Shown here: positions 9,637 to 18,499 of the stretch, piece by piece | How positions within the stretch are numbered: position 1 is the stretch's first letter | Layout: each line of letters opens with the position of its first letter | Origin: a virus | Reading direction: 5' to 3' (one strand) | IMG/VR virus record: IMGVR_UViG_3300025849_000025 | Span: 16,100 to 80,099 of that record | DNA: 64,000 bases | Translations under genes and position numbers: made by a program | The notes under the pieces: model-generated | Database searches by the model: none | Told to the model about the DNA's origin: nothing | The model's input: only the letters and a program-made list of their open reading frames with translations

Positions 9637-11354
9637 CTTGTTCCCCAAGTTCTCGCATCACTTTGCGCTCTCCAATCTAAGTGGATGAAATTCTTGCTAC
9701 GATAGTATCCGAAACTAGTAAATCCTATTTTCCTACCTTCATTCACCAAGTCGGTTCGCATTTGTCTAGTCCAACTACTAACGCCAATATCTACAGCTTT
9801 GCCCAACAAATGTTGAGAATGTAGCGCAACGCCAGGATATTTTTTTATATCTCTCAAATACCTTTGGTATTTTTCATTTCTATAAAGGCTGTTTATTCTA
9901 AACGAACCAAACCCTGGGTGCAATTCATTCATTCTTTTATTCAGTCTCAAAATATATATCTTTGTCGTCATAGTATGTTCACCACCAGTCCAACCCAAGG
10001 AGCCAAGAATTGGTTCACTTTCGCCTGGCCAAATATTGCGCACCCAACCACCAACTGGATTGAATACAGGATGGTTATTGTTTTTAATCTCATCCCAAGT
10101 TGGTATGTACTCTCTACCATAACCTTCTTGCGAGGCTATCCAGTCTGGCACTTGCATTGGCGGTGGTCGTGTCGCGTCAGTTTCAAGATCGACATCAGGA
10201 AGTGAAGTCGTAACAATATCGTCATTTGGTGCTGTCCACACGTCATATGCTTCTCTTGTTCTTCTAGCTCTTTCTTCATCACTAAACCTAATACCACCAG
10301 CCTCAACTATTCTACTAGTTACTTGACCAGTAGCAGACCTGATTGTGTTGCGCGCAGTTTCGTATTCATCTGCAATGGCATCAAGAGGAGATTTAACTCC
10401 TTTAATAATAGCTTCTACACCAGCAGCAAAACCACAAATACGTGCCATCAAAAACATGATCTCTTCTAAGGATGGGTTATCAAACAAACCAACTGCATAA
10501 TCAATCATACCTTTTAGTTTAGATTGTATTTTATTTAAATTCTCTTCAGAAAAAAATCTACCAATCTGGTCTTTAACTGCTTCAACTTTACCGACAATCT
10601 TGTCTTGAATAAAGCTTTCTACATTACCCATAATGTCAGCCATATTAAAGTTTTGTATGGCGTCCTTGATCTTATTTATAGTACCCATAACCGCATCAGT
10701 TATTTTCTTTTTAATTGCTTCTATGAGAGCCTTTACTTTAATTGCTTCAAACAAAGCTTTGAGTGGGTCTTCGATGTTCCTAATTTTAGAGATGAAACTA
10801 AGAGCATCACCAATAAGACCCTCAACTTGACCAATAATAATAAAGAAACCGCCTATTGCGCCAAATACGTTGGGCATTAATGAACAAAATCCACCCAGAA
10901 CAGAATCTGCATAACTTCCTCTGTAGAAGTCATCAAGCTCTCTTAAAAACTTAGGGGGATTTTGATTTGCAGAGAAGTTAGCTGATATGGGCGAATAGTT
11001 ATATTCTTTAAGAAACTGTGCAAATTCAATTTGAGATATTGGACCATTTAAAATTCTTGTTTGGAGCAATGTATAATTTTGAATATTCGCAGTCACGAAG
11101 GTATTCGTGTTGATGGTATTGTTTATTAGGTTTAGGTTATCCGCAAATGTGTCGCCGTATTTATTAACCGCCAAGACAATAGGATTACTTTCAGAATCAG
11201 CAACTATATTTTTTGCGAACGAATTTTCAAAAACTTCAATTTGGGATAAAGTGAGTTCACCATTAGAATTAGCCAACGCCTGAGGCGAGGCTTTAAACAC
11301 CTTTTCTTCATCTGGACTTAAACACCAATCACGATTGGTTAAGTTCTTTTCCAT
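9630..11354 (-). CDS. Tail/baseplate protein with C-terminal M15 peptidase domain
   Basis: 574 residues. The first 330 residues have no motif I recognise, apart from hydrophobic and amphipathic helices near 155-260. The last about 120 residues form a peptidase M15 (VanY/endolysin-type) domain: 'SQHLLGKAVDIG' gives the SxHxxGxAxD zinc motif and 'IHLDWR' gives the third ligand HxDxR. Such domains cut peptide crosslinks of peptidoglycan. The gene lies between gp5 and gp25 and a GATAAATA box is 29 bases upstream. Since the gp5 here has no lysozyme domain, this is the likely tail-borne cell-wall hydrolase (inference). Confidence 0.8.
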   Translation of the reverse strand: MEKNLTNRDWCLSPDEEKVFKASPQALANSNGELTLSQIEVFENSFAKNIVADSESNPIVLAVNKYGDTFADNLNLINNTINTNTFVTANIQNYTLLQTRILNGPISQIEFAQFLKEYNYSPISANFSANQNPPKFLRELDDFYRGSYADSVLGGFCSLMPNVFGAIGGFFIIIGQVEGLIGDALSFISKIRNIEDPLKALFEAIKVKALIEAIKKKITDAVMGTINKIKDAIQNFNMADIMGNVESFIQDKIVGKVEAVKDQIGRFFSEENLNKIQSKLKGMIDYAVGLFDNPSLEEIMFLMARICGFAAGVEAIIKGVKSPLDAIADEYETARNTIRSATGQVTSRIVEAGGIRFSDEERARRTREAYDVWTAPNDDIVTTSLPDVDLETDATRPPPMQVPDWIASQEGYGREYIPTWDEIKNNNHPVFNPVGGWVRNIWPGESEPILGSLGWTGGEHTMTTKIYILRLNKRMNELHPGFGSFRINSLYRNEKYQRYLRDIKKYPGVALHSQHLLGKAVDIGVSSWTRQMRTDLVNEGRKIGFTSFGYYRSKNFIHLDWRAQSDARTWGTRW

Positions 11355-11382
11355 TACTGCTTTCCCTAGTCTCTGTTACTTA

Positions 11383-11390
11383 TATTTATC
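11383..11390 (-). promoter_or_regulatory. Late promoter variant GATAAATA
   Basis: Minus strand, 29 bases before the ATG at 11354, in the gap between gp5 and the M15-peptidase gene. Confidence 0.4.
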
Positions 11391-11391
11391 A

Positions 11392-12786
11392 TCAAACAAG
11401 CGTCCCACCATCATCAGAACCATCATCTTGTGATGCAATTCCTTCGCCACTAGCAGAAGGAAGGTCTGCGGGGGCTACATCTGTACTTAATGTCACTGGT
11501 TCTGGTGCTTCCACCTTACTTGCACCCTTAGAAGCCTCAGCGGTTGCAATGTCGCCATCAGCATGTGCGGTATCTGCTCCACCCTCAGCCATGCGAACAA
11601 CATCATCCACGTAAACAGTTGTTCCTCTAACAGACAACTTACCGTCCGAACCAAGTGTTAGTACACCACCTCTCATATCAGTAGTGCCTGTACCAATGAT
11701 ATTAAGATCAGCCGACTTGATGTTCATTTCTGTCGTGGCAAACAAATTCATGTTATTGCCCTTGACATTCATATTTTGTGTTGCTTCTGCCCAAACGAAT
11801 GGTGCTTTGGCGTACCAACCAATACCAGCCTCAGTCTGTAGTTCTTTCTCAGCTTTAATCGACATAGTACCCACATTAGCTTCCATCTTAACATCAGCAC
11901 CACGAATTTGTACTTGGTTGCCTGCTTGCAGTGTCGATTGACCACCAACAGAAAGGAGATGATTGCCATGTACTAACTGTTGAAAGTCGCCATTTATCTC
12001 TTCGATTTTATTGCCGTTTACATGTACGTAGCTGTTGCCGTTAATTGTAACTGTACTCATGCCACCAACAACTACGTGTTGGTTCCTATCGTTTACTTCA
12101 TACTTATCACTAACTGATTTATCTGTTTTTGTACCCTGACTATCTACTTGAACATAAGACCCCGACGTGTGCCAGATCATAATTCTCTCAGAACCAGGGG
12201 TGCTATCTATTTCAATCGAGTTTGCACCAGAATGAATAACTCTGTTAAATCCATATGTTGCGTTGTATGCTGTTGGGGGTTCTGACCACGTTCTTGAATC
12301 ACTATCATCTCCACCAACTCTCACATCTCTAGTACGCATAGTTTGCTGTTGCAGAACATAAGTCTCATCAATGTACTCGCCACGAACAAGTCTGTGCTGT
12401 TGAGGTTGACCAAAACTTTCTGGGTCTGAACCTTCTGCACGTAATGCGGCATTATCTCTTGGTAACGCACCCCATCCATCCACCTCAGGGTTCATAACTT
12501 TAGTCATCTGTGATGGTATCACACCAATTATCATTGGCTGTTGTGCGCCACGTCCATCAATGAAGAAACCAAATACCCAAGAGTTTGTCTTTGGCACAAT
12601 ATTAACGTCGTAACCGCCGTGGATACATATAGCCCAAGGTAAGTCCTCTGTAGCAACATCCCTATTAGTTCCATGAATACCAAAGGCTCTTACTTTAACC
12701 CGACCCTCTTTACGTGGATCATCATTATCTTCGATAACCCCAACAAACCATAATGGGTCTTTAATTCCTAATCCATAATCAGACAT
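11392..12786 (-). CDS. gp5: Baseplate central spike gp5, without lysozyme domain
   Basis: 464 residues. The N-terminal OB-fold is clear: 'WFVGVIEDNDDPRKEGRVKVR' region aligns with the T4 gp5 start. The C-terminal half (about 210-380) has the repeating short-strand pattern with 'VHVNG', 'EINGD' and 'LVHGN' expected of the triple beta-helix needle. T4 gp5 carries a lysozyme domain between these parts; here the OB-fold runs into the helix with no lysozyme motif. A Glu/Asp/Ala-rich tail ends the protein. It overlaps gp27-like by eight bases, consistent with the gp5-gp27 hub complex. Confidence 0.85.
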   Translation of the reverse strand: MSDYGLGIKDPLWFVGVIEDNDDPRKEGRVKVRAFGIHGTNRDVATEDLPWAICIHGGYDVNIVPKTNSWVFGFFIDGRGAQQPMIIGVIPSQMTKVMNPEVDGWGALPRDNAALRAEGSDPESFGQPQQHRLVRGEYIDETYVLQQQTMRTRDVRVGGDDSDSRTWSEPPTAYNATYGFNRVIHSGANSIEIDSTPGSERIMIWHTSGSYVQVDSQGTKTDKSVSDKYEVNDRNQHVVVGGMSTVTINGNSYVHVNGNKIEEINGDFQQLVHGNHLLSVGGQSTLQAGNQVQIRGADVKMEANVGTMSIKAEKELQTEAGIGWYAKAPFVWAEATQNMNVKGNNMNLFATTEMNIKSADLNIIGTGTTDMRGGVLTLGSDGKLSVRGTTVYVDDVVRMAEGGADTAHADGDIATAEASKGASKVEAPEPVTLSTDVAPADLPSASGEGIASQDDGSDDGGTLV

Positions 12787-14164
12787 CTACTTCACCTTTA
12801 CTCCAATCAAACTTAACTAATGTAAGCGTTGCATTTAATACATTTTCATCATCACGTATATGTCGAGTTGTCTCTACCATGTATCTACCACTAAGAGTCG
12901 CATTTCTTGATAGATTGCTGATACCATCCAAAGACTTAATGTCTAAATTTACGATCATTCCTGGCATAATGTCTATTCTACCTTTCATGGAACAACTCAC
13001 TATAGTGGCGTGAAGGTGTTCGTGATATGAAAGTCTGTTTGAAATGATTTGTGGCATATACCTATCTGTATGCAAAGAACTAGGTATATCTCCAACTTGT
13101 TGGTAATCTTTGAATACAGTAAAATCTCTTGCGTTTTCTTCAGTAAATGTGTCTTCTCTGAATTGTGCTGTATGTGGGTTATCAGCAAGATTGCGTGGAT
13201 TTCCCGACATGTCGATATAGCTTGCATCTTTAGAATAATCGAATTCATTCATGACTACCTGTCTTCTCACCAGATCAAGTTCCATAACTCTATTTTTGTA
13301 ACCACCTGAGAATATATCAGAAGCAGTATCAATTCCCTTAGAGACAATTCTTATCTCTTCAACCCTATTTGTTTGATCAGTAGGTTTAGTGCCATCAACT
13401 GATGAAGCTGGGGCATAAAATAGATTAACAAGGTCTTTTCTCTGGGCAGTCTTAATGAAGTATTCATCCGACGCAAAATAAAAGTTCTTTAGTGTCTCGA
13501 AAAATTTAAACGAGTTTGAAGGTGTCTCTGGTTGGTATGCTTGCGTATATAGGAAATGCATAGCTTCAGTTGGTATCATATTTGGGATGACACATTTTAC
13601 CATGTTTGCCGTGGGCTGAACAAAGAGACTTCTATCTGGCTCTTCAGAAATAGTATGCCTTGCAGTAGCAAACTCAAGGGTTCTGTTATTATCGTCCAAA
13701 TATCTAGTGTTACCCAAACTTGCAAAATATGTATTGAAAACTTTTTTGCTAATATCACTAATGGAACTTTGGTAAGCTTTAGTAATCTTTCTTTTGGATG
13801 CGTTGTAAGAAATATTAGAAACGAAATTGATGTCATATATCACTTGACCAGAACTCTCACTGGCTTGGATGTTGTCAATTCTGAATATGTGAGTTTTCAT
13901 ATTGACTTCAGTGTTTAAATCATATCCCTTGATTTTAAGATCAAGTGTTTCTTCTGATCTCAATGGAAAGGTTTCGAGTAGACCAATGCTATCTTGCACA
14001 GTAATAGAACCATAATAGCTCATTGAGTTCATAGATTGATTAATCTCGAACTTAGTCACCATCTGTGCTATATCTGTTTTCTTATTTCCAGAATGCGAAG
14101 TTATAACTGCGTTTAAAACTTCACAGACTGATGGAGCAAAATCGCCACTACCAGTTCCTGCCAT
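12779..14164 (-). CDS. gp27: Baseplate hub protein, gp27-like
   Basis: 461 residues. Begins with a beta-rich domain ('FEINQSMNSMSYYGSITVQD', 'LLETFPLRSEETLDLKI') and ends with 'GRYMVETTRHI' and 'LTLVKFDW', a layout seen in gp27/GpD-type hub proteins that form the trimeric ring between tail tube and spike. T4 gp27 has 391 residues. Its neighbours gp5 (overlapping by eight bases) and gp53 support the call. Sequence identity to T4 is too low to be sure by eye. Confidence 0.7.
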   Translation of the reverse strand: MAGTGSGDFAPSVCEVLNAVITSHSGNKKTDIAQMVTKFEINQSMNSMSYYGSITVQDSIGLLETFPLRSEETLDLKIKGYDLNTEVNMKTHIFRIDNIQASESSGQVIYDINFVSNISYNASKRKITKAYQSSISDISKKVFNTYFASLGNTRYLDDNNRTLEFATARHTISEEPDRSLFVQPTANMVKCVIPNMIPTEAMHFLYTQAYQPETPSNSFKFFETLKNFYFASDEYFIKTAQRKDLVNLFYAPASSVDGTKPTDQTNRVEEIRIVSKGIDTASDIFSGGYKNRVMELDLVRRQVVMNEFDYSKDASYIDMSGNPRNLADNPHTAQFREDTFTEENARDFTVFKDYQQVGDIPSSLHTDRYMPQIISNRLSYHEHLHATIVSCSMKGRIDIMPGMIVNLDIKSLDGISNLSRNATLSGRYMVETTRHIRDDENVLNATLTLVKFDWSKGEVDV

Positions 14165-14421
14165 TATCTATTACCCATTTTCTTGATGAAGTTAGCAGAT
14201 ATTTGTGGCAAGAATTGGTTATCAACTAAGAATATCTCTTTCTTATTATTGTTATCCGCGAGTTCTTGGTCGTAGATTTTCCAAGGCTTCCACTCATCTG
14301 GAATAATTCTTTTAATAATAATTTTACGACCTTGCTCAGTACGCAAGATAATACGATCCTCTTTACGAAGATAGATTGTTCTGAAGGATTCTGGGGCTAG
14401 TTTTACAATATCTACTGCCAT
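14164..14421 (-). CDS. Small conserved-type baseplate-cluster protein, unknown
   Basis: 85 residues, basic, with short beta-like segments ('RIILRTEQGRKIIIKRII'). It overlaps the first base of the hub gene and is three bases from gp53, so it is part of the late baseplate operon. I do not recognise the family. A hub or wedge assembly factor would fit the position. Confidence 0.6.
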   Translation of the reverse strand: MAVDIVKLAPESFRTIYLRKEDRIILRTEQGRKIIIKRIIPDEWKPWKIYDQELADNNNKKEIFLVDNQFLPQISANFIKKMGNR

Positions 14422-14424
14422 GTC

Positions 14425-14799
14425 TTAAACCTCTTTATAATAATAAATGATGTTTTCATCATTATCGTCTCTAGTCCAGTCAACAATATCTTCGCCAACC
14501 AAACCTGATTGTTCACCATACTTATCGATCAGATAGTTATTAAAATCTGCTTCTGATTTAGGCCACTCGTGATATGGATCAGTTATGTTATTAGAATGAT
14601 ATACCAACCATGTGTAATCAGTAGACCCATAATAGAACTCAGCAATATCTTCTGGTCTTTGACCTTCTTTAATGGTGTAAGGCAAATGTAGAAGTGGGTT
14701 TGTAGAAACTTCTTTGGTAAAGCTACTTCTACGTGTAATGTCACGTACTAGCCTACCTTCGTAATTTATCAAAGGAAATTGTTCAAAATATTTAGCCAT
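14425..14799 (-). CDS. gp53: Baseplate wedge subunit gp53
   Basis: 124 residues, shorter than T4 gp53 (196). 'GQRPEDIAEFYYGSTDYTWLVYHSNNI' region is the LysM-like gp53 signature ('PEDIA..YYG....W...L.N'). gp53 joins wedge ends to each other and to the hub in the final step of baseplate assembly. It overlaps the gp48-like gene by eight bases. Confidence 0.85.
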   Translation of the reverse strand: MAKYFEQFPLINYEGRLVRDITRRSSFTKEVSTNPLLHLPYTIKEGQRPEDIAEFYYGSTDYTWLVYHSNNITDPYHEWPKSEADFNNYLIDKYGEQSGLVGEDIVDWTRDDNDENIIYYYKEV

Positions 14800-15820
14800 T
14801 TTCGCTACCTCTACCGCCTGTTGATTGTCCCCTCAGAACCGATTGTTGTATTTCGTTAGACCCTACGCCATAATCATGTGCGGTTTCGATTTCTAGTTCT
14901 TGGAATGATAATTGGATTTGAACTCCTGCTGGCTTACCACCCTTCATGATAGCAACGCCACCACCAGAACCATAGTCAACAGTAAATTGAGTTACCATAG
15001 ATGTTTTAAATTTAATGAAATGGTCTTCATTAACACCAAGCAAATACAGATCAACTGTAGATGGGTATTGTAGGAAAGCTTTGGGTATGCCTGCCAAATC
15101 AGTGACTGTAGGCAAAGAATTCTTTTTGATCATACCAACAATGTTGCGGATACGCTCTGAGTCAGTAGCATTATTTGGATACAATTCCCAAGAAAACTGA
15201 TGACTTCTCAAATTGACACCCTCAAAGGCAAGAGTTTCACGTGGGTTCAATGTTTGGTTCGTAGCAATATCAACAGACTTCCCTACTGTACCAGACATCA
15301 ATGGACTATTTCGCAATAGATACTGAGCGCCTGATGCAACATCTTTAATGGAAGTACCCAAAAATTGACTTGCGACGTTACTAAGACCACCACCAACATT
15401 TCCACCAGATAAAGCACTCATCAAACCAGCACCTGTTGATTGTATCAAACCAGGGACATCTCCAACATCACCACCAGCAGAGAAAGATGCTAGTTTACTT
15501 GCAATTGTCTCTGTGAAGGGATCACGTTCAAAACCATTTATTCTCAAATCAGTTCCATCTGTAAGTTGTTTTGGAAACGGCAGTTCGATAGAATTAGAAG
15601 ACCTTAAACCTACGCCAGATGCTCTTCCAGAACGTGTGACGCCAGTTGCTTCTCGCCTGTTAAATCCGTTTTGAAGCTTGGCATAGTCGTATTTTTTAAA
15701 CACCATCAACATGCTATGTGGATGGGGTTGTGCTGGGAATGATTGGTATGAAGTCTTACTTTGACCAGCTTGGCGTCTTTCGAACACTTCTGGTCTATTA
15801 TGTTTTGTGCCGCCGAACAT
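14792..15820 (-). CDS. gp48: Baseplate tail-tube cap, gp48-like
   Basis: 342 residues; T4 gp48 has 364. The C-terminal 150 residues are a tail-tube-type beta domain ('HQFSWELYPNNATDSERIRNIVG', 'YLLGVNEDHFIKFKTSMVTQF', 'IQLSFQELEIET'), matching gp48/gp54 family proteins that sit on top of the baseplate and start tube polymerisation. The N-terminus is basic and glycine-rich. It is the first gene of the minus-strand baseplate operon, with a TATAAATA box 46 bases upstream. Confidence 0.7.
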   Translation of the reverse strand: MFGGTKHNRPEVFERRQAGQSKTSYQSFPAQPHPHSMLMVFKKYDYAKLQNGFNRREATGVTRSGRASGVGLRSSNSIELPFPKQLTDGTDLRINGFERDPFTETIASKLASFSAGGDVGDVPGLIQSTGAGLMSALSGGNVGGGLSNVASQFLGTSIKDVASGAQYLLRNSPLMSGTVGKSVDIATNQTLNPRETLAFEGVNLRSHQFSWELYPNNATDSERIRNIVGMIKKNSLPTVTDLAGIPKAFLQYPSTVDLYLLGVNEDHFIKFKTSMVTQFTVDYGSGGGVAIMKGGKPAGVQIQLSFQELEIETAHDYGVGSNEIQQSVLRGQSTGGRGSENG

Positions 15821-15842
15821 TGAGAATCCCTGCCTATTTTCT

Positions 15843-15850
15843 TATAAATA
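15843..15850 (+). promoter_or_regulatory. Late promoter TATAAATA for gp4 operon
   Basis: Exact late octamer on the plus strand, 53 bases before the gp4 ATG. Start of transcription is expected near 15857. Confidence 0.7.
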
Positions 15851-15865
15851 CTACATGTATAAGTC

Positions 15866-15873
15866 TATTTATA
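15866..15873 (-). promoter_or_regulatory. Late promoter TATAAATA for baseplate operon
   Basis: Exact late octamer on the minus strand, 46 bases before the gp48-like ATG. It faces the plus-strand box at 15843, so each promoter lies inside the other's transcript. Confidence 0.7.
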
Positions 15874-15902
15874 TTAAATCGAGAGGTTAATTTTATTATA
15901 TA

Positions 15903-16361
15903 ATGGCACATAGTGGTAGATTTCGTCCAAAAAACCCCTCTAAGTACAAGGGTGACCCCACAAAGATCATTTATAGGTCTATGTGGGAGTTTAAATTCTT
16001 TAGATATGTGGATATACACCCTGATGTGATATGGTGGCAGTCGGAAGAAGTCGTAGTTCCTTACATGTCTCCTATTGACGGAAGACGCCATAGGTACTAT
16101 CCTGATGTAATTGTCAATAAAAAGATTGGTGATGGTAAGTCTGCAACTGTAATGATTGAAATTAAACCTTATGCACAAACAAGACCACCTGATAGGTCTA
16201 AGAAGAACGCTACCAAGACTGGTAGGATATCAAGGAAGTATTTGAACGAGGTTAAGACTTGGGGTATTAATGACGCTAAATGGAAAGCCGCTAGGAAATT
16301 TTGCGCACAGCGTGGGTGGCAATTTGAAATTATGACGGAAAGAGAACTAGGAATAAAATAA
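15903..16361 (+). CDS. gp4: Head completion nuclease gp4
   Basis: 152 residues; T4 gp4 has 150. Strong match along its length: 'SGRFRPKNPSKYKGD', 'IYRSMWEFKFFRY', 'SEEVVVPY', 'RRHRYYPDV', 'IEIKPYAQTRPP', 'EVKTWGIND', 'RGWQFEI'. The Asp and 'EIK' motif fit a PD-(D/E)xK-type endonuclease fold. gp4 trims or caps the packaged DNA so that tails can attach. First gene of the plus-strand late operon. Confidence 0.93.
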   Translation: MAHSGRFRPKNPSKYKGDPTKIIYRSMWEFKFFRYVDIHPDVIWWQSEEVVVPYMSPIDGRRHRYYPDVIVNKKIGDGKSATVMIEIKPYAQTRPPDRSKKNATKTGRISRKYLNEVKTWGINDAKWKAARKFCAQRGWQFEIMTERELGIK

Positions 16362-16362
16362 A

Positions 16363-16980
16363 ATGGTAGCAAAAGTATTCGACGATATCCTCTTGAAAGG
16401 TATACGATCTGGACAGATGCCAGCACGTACCCAAGAAGCACGTAATTGGTATCGTGACCAAGCCAAGGCAGTTACAATGAAACAAGCTGAGGGAACCAAA
16501 CTCATCAAAGAGATGGGCAGAGATCGTTATGAAAACAGATTTAGGTTAGGTAACATGTATACGTTCATGTACGATCCTAAACACAAAGGCGATAAGTCTA
16601 AATTGCCGTATTATGACAACTATCCTCTCATTTTTCCCATAAATAAAGCAAAGGGTGGTTTCTTGGGAATCAACCTTCACTATTTACCACCTGTGTTAAG
16701 AGCAAAATTAATGGATGCTCTATACGACACAGCAAACAACAAGAATTATACGGAAGCGACTAAACTAAAAATTAATTATGATATACTATCGGGCGCGGCA
16801 AAGTTTAACATGTTTAAGCCCACAGTAAAACACTACTTGATGAGCCAAGTCAGAACAAAGTTTGTGTATATTCAACCCACAGAGTGGGATATCGCATTGT
16901 TCTTACCAAGCCAGAAGTTTGTTGGAGCAACCAAAGCACAAGTCTGGAAAGATTCCAGAGCAATTATAAAGGGCAGATAA
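16363..16980 (+). CDS. Conserved T4-like virion or assembly protein, unknown
   Basis: 205 residues. Contains 'YDNYPLIFPI' and 'GFLGINLHYLPPVLRAKLMDALYD', motifs I associate with a protein conserved in many large myoviruses, but I cannot name its role. There is no nuclease or membrane motif. It lies one base after gp4 and its stop overlaps the next start (TAATG). A head-completion or DNA-end protein (gp2 position in T4) is possible but unproven. Confidence 0.65.
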   Translation: MVAKVFDDILLKGIRSGQMPARTQEARNWYRDQAKAVTMKQAEGTKLIKEMGRDRYENRFRLGNMYTFMYDPKHKGDKSKLPYYDNYPLIFPINKAKGGFLGINLHYLPPVLRAKLMDALYDTANNKNYTEATKLKINYDILSGAAKFNMFKPTVKHYLMSQVRTKFVYIQPTEWDIALFLPSQKFVGATKAQVWKDSRAIIKGR

Positions 16981-17774
16981 TGGCTTTTAGTATATCAGAT
17001 TTTAAAACCCAGATGGATCGCTTTGGCGGTCCTTCAAGAAGTTCTTTATTTGAAGTTACCATCGTAAACTTTCCATACTCCACTTCCTCAGCGGATTCAA
17101 GAGATATGACATTCTTCTGTAAGAACGTGGCAATCCCAGGAATTACGATAGGCATGGCTTCATACGAAGCAGTGGCACAACAAAGAAAGATGATGCCAAC
17201 TAGTTTAAACCCAGAACCAGTACAAGCAATCTTTATGCTAGACTCTGATGCACAGATATTGACATTCTTCCATTCGTGGGCGCAGAGAATTGTAAACTAC
17301 TCTACAGCAGGGGGTGCTTTTGCCCAAGTTGATGGCATGCTTCCATTTGAAATTGGCTACAAAGATGAATACGCTTGTCGTATCATAATTAAACACTATT
17401 CGGCTGACTATCTTGATACTGGTAGATATTACGAAACCATTTTAGATAATGCATTTCCCGGTATGATGGGAGATGTAGACTTGGCGTGGGAAAACACTGA
17501 TAGCTTTGCGGTTCTTCCAGTTAGCTTCCAATATGACAGAATACAATTTAGTGGTGAGAGAGTTGGTTCTCCTTCATCACGTTTCAACCGTGGAAATGGA
17601 CTCATAGACTTAATCGACAACATCGGTGAACTGGGTCAAATGATAGGAGCAAACCTTGTACCACGAGGTGTTCAAGACGCTGTAAACAAATTCACAAAAC
17701 TAAATAATGACTTTAACAATGTATCAAGAAAAGCCAACCAAATCGGTAATCTGGCTCAGCGTACATTTAACTGA
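16980..17774 (+). CDS. Tail tube family protein, gp54/gp19-like
   Basis: 264 residues from the ATG that overlaps the previous stop (TAATG). 'FGGPSRSSLFEVTI', 'FCKNVAIPGITIG' and 'LPVSFQYDRIQF' are the three landmarks of tail-tube-fold proteins. The tube domain (about 185 residues) is followed by a Ser/Arg linker and a helical tail, longer than gp19 (163). With gp48-like nearby, gp54 (tube initiator) is the better guess; a second tube protein is the alternative. Confidence 0.65.
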   Translation: MAFSISDFKTQMDRFGGPSRSSLFEVTIVNFPYSTSSADSRDMTFFCKNVAIPGITIGMASYEAVAQQRKMMPTSLNPEPVQAIFMLDSDAQILTFFHSWAQRIVNYSTAGGAFAQVDGMLPFEIGYKDEYACRIIIKHYSADYLDTGRYYETILDNAFPGMMGDVDLAWENTDSFAVLPVSFQYDRIQFSGERVGSPSSRFNRGNGLIDLIDNIGELGQMIGANLVPRGVQDAVNKFTKLNNDFNNVSRKANQIGNLAQRTFN

Positions 17775-17797
17775 TAACTTAGAAGGATACCTATATC

Positions 17798-18499
17798 ATG
17801 GCACTACCCAAAATTGATCTACCTATGTTTGAGGCAAAATTGCCTTCTACAGGGGAAAAGATTACATACAGACCTTTTACTGTAAAAGAAGAAAAAATTA
17901 TGTTGGTTGCTGGAGAATCTGACGATGCAATGCAACAAGTGTTGGCAATAAAACAAATTGTTAACAACTGCGTACTCAATAAAGATATTTCTGATATCGC
18001 AATGTTTGACTTGGAATATCTTCTTCTACTACTAAGAGCAAGATCAGTAGATAATGAGGTTACCTTTGAGGTTGTTGATCCTGACACATCAGAAGAAGTA
18101 AAGCTTGTTTTAGACATTGACAAGGTGTCAATCGAACTTGATGAATTGCACACTAAAAAAGTTCCAATTAATGAAGAATACACACTACTATTAAAATACC
18201 CTAGTATTGATGAGTTTATTAAGATCACGTCAATCGACACGAACGATCCCCTAGCAAGTTACTTTATTATGATATCATGTTTAGATGCAGTTGTTTCTGA
18301 AGATGAAGTACATAGCTTTAAAGACTACACCGACAAAGAAATTGATGACTTTATGGAAAATGTTAGTGGTGAGGTTGTCAAAGGAATTCAAAAGTTCTTT
18401 GATAGCATGCCGAAACTCAGACACACTATGCCGTACAAAAACAAGAATGGTGATGATAAAACATTTGTTGTGGAGGGCATCAGAAGTTTTTTTATCTAG
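17798..18499 (+). CDS. gp26: Baseplate hub/tail assembly chaperone, gp26-like
   Basis: 233 residues. 'LPMFEAKLPSTGEKITYRPFTVKEEKIMLVAGES' region and 'NNCVLNKDISDIAMFDLEYLLLLLRARS' are the signature of the T4 gp26-type baseplate protein family. It sits just before the tape measure, the position of tail assembly chaperones in many phages. An AGAAGGA ribosome site precedes the ATG. The gene ends in seven T residues followed by ATC TAG; a -1 slip there would extend the protein by 57 residues. Confidence 0.82.
   Translation: MALPKIDLPMFEAKLPSTGEKITYRPFTVKEEKIMLVAGESDDAMQQVLAIKQIVNNCVLNKDISDIAMFDLEYLLLLLRARSVDNEVTFEVVDPDTSEEVKLVLDIDKVSIELDELHTKKVPINEEYTLLLKYPSIDEFIKITSIDTNDPLASYFIMISCLDAVVSEDEVHSFKDYTDKEIDDFMENVSGEVVKGIQKFFDSMPKLRHTMPYKNKNGDDKTFVVEGIRSFFI
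18487..18493 (+). other. Probable -1 ribosomal frameshift site (T TTT TTT)
   Basis: Seven T residues at the end of the gp26-like gene, read as TTT TTT in frame after a T, the X_XXY_YYZ form needed for tandem -1 slippage. The zero-frame stop is only one codon further on. Confidence 0.65.

Noticed and set aside
10673-10680. TATAAATA (minus) inside the M15-peptidase gene
   Set aside because: It is deep within coding sequence with no gene start nearby; chance match in AT-rich DNA.
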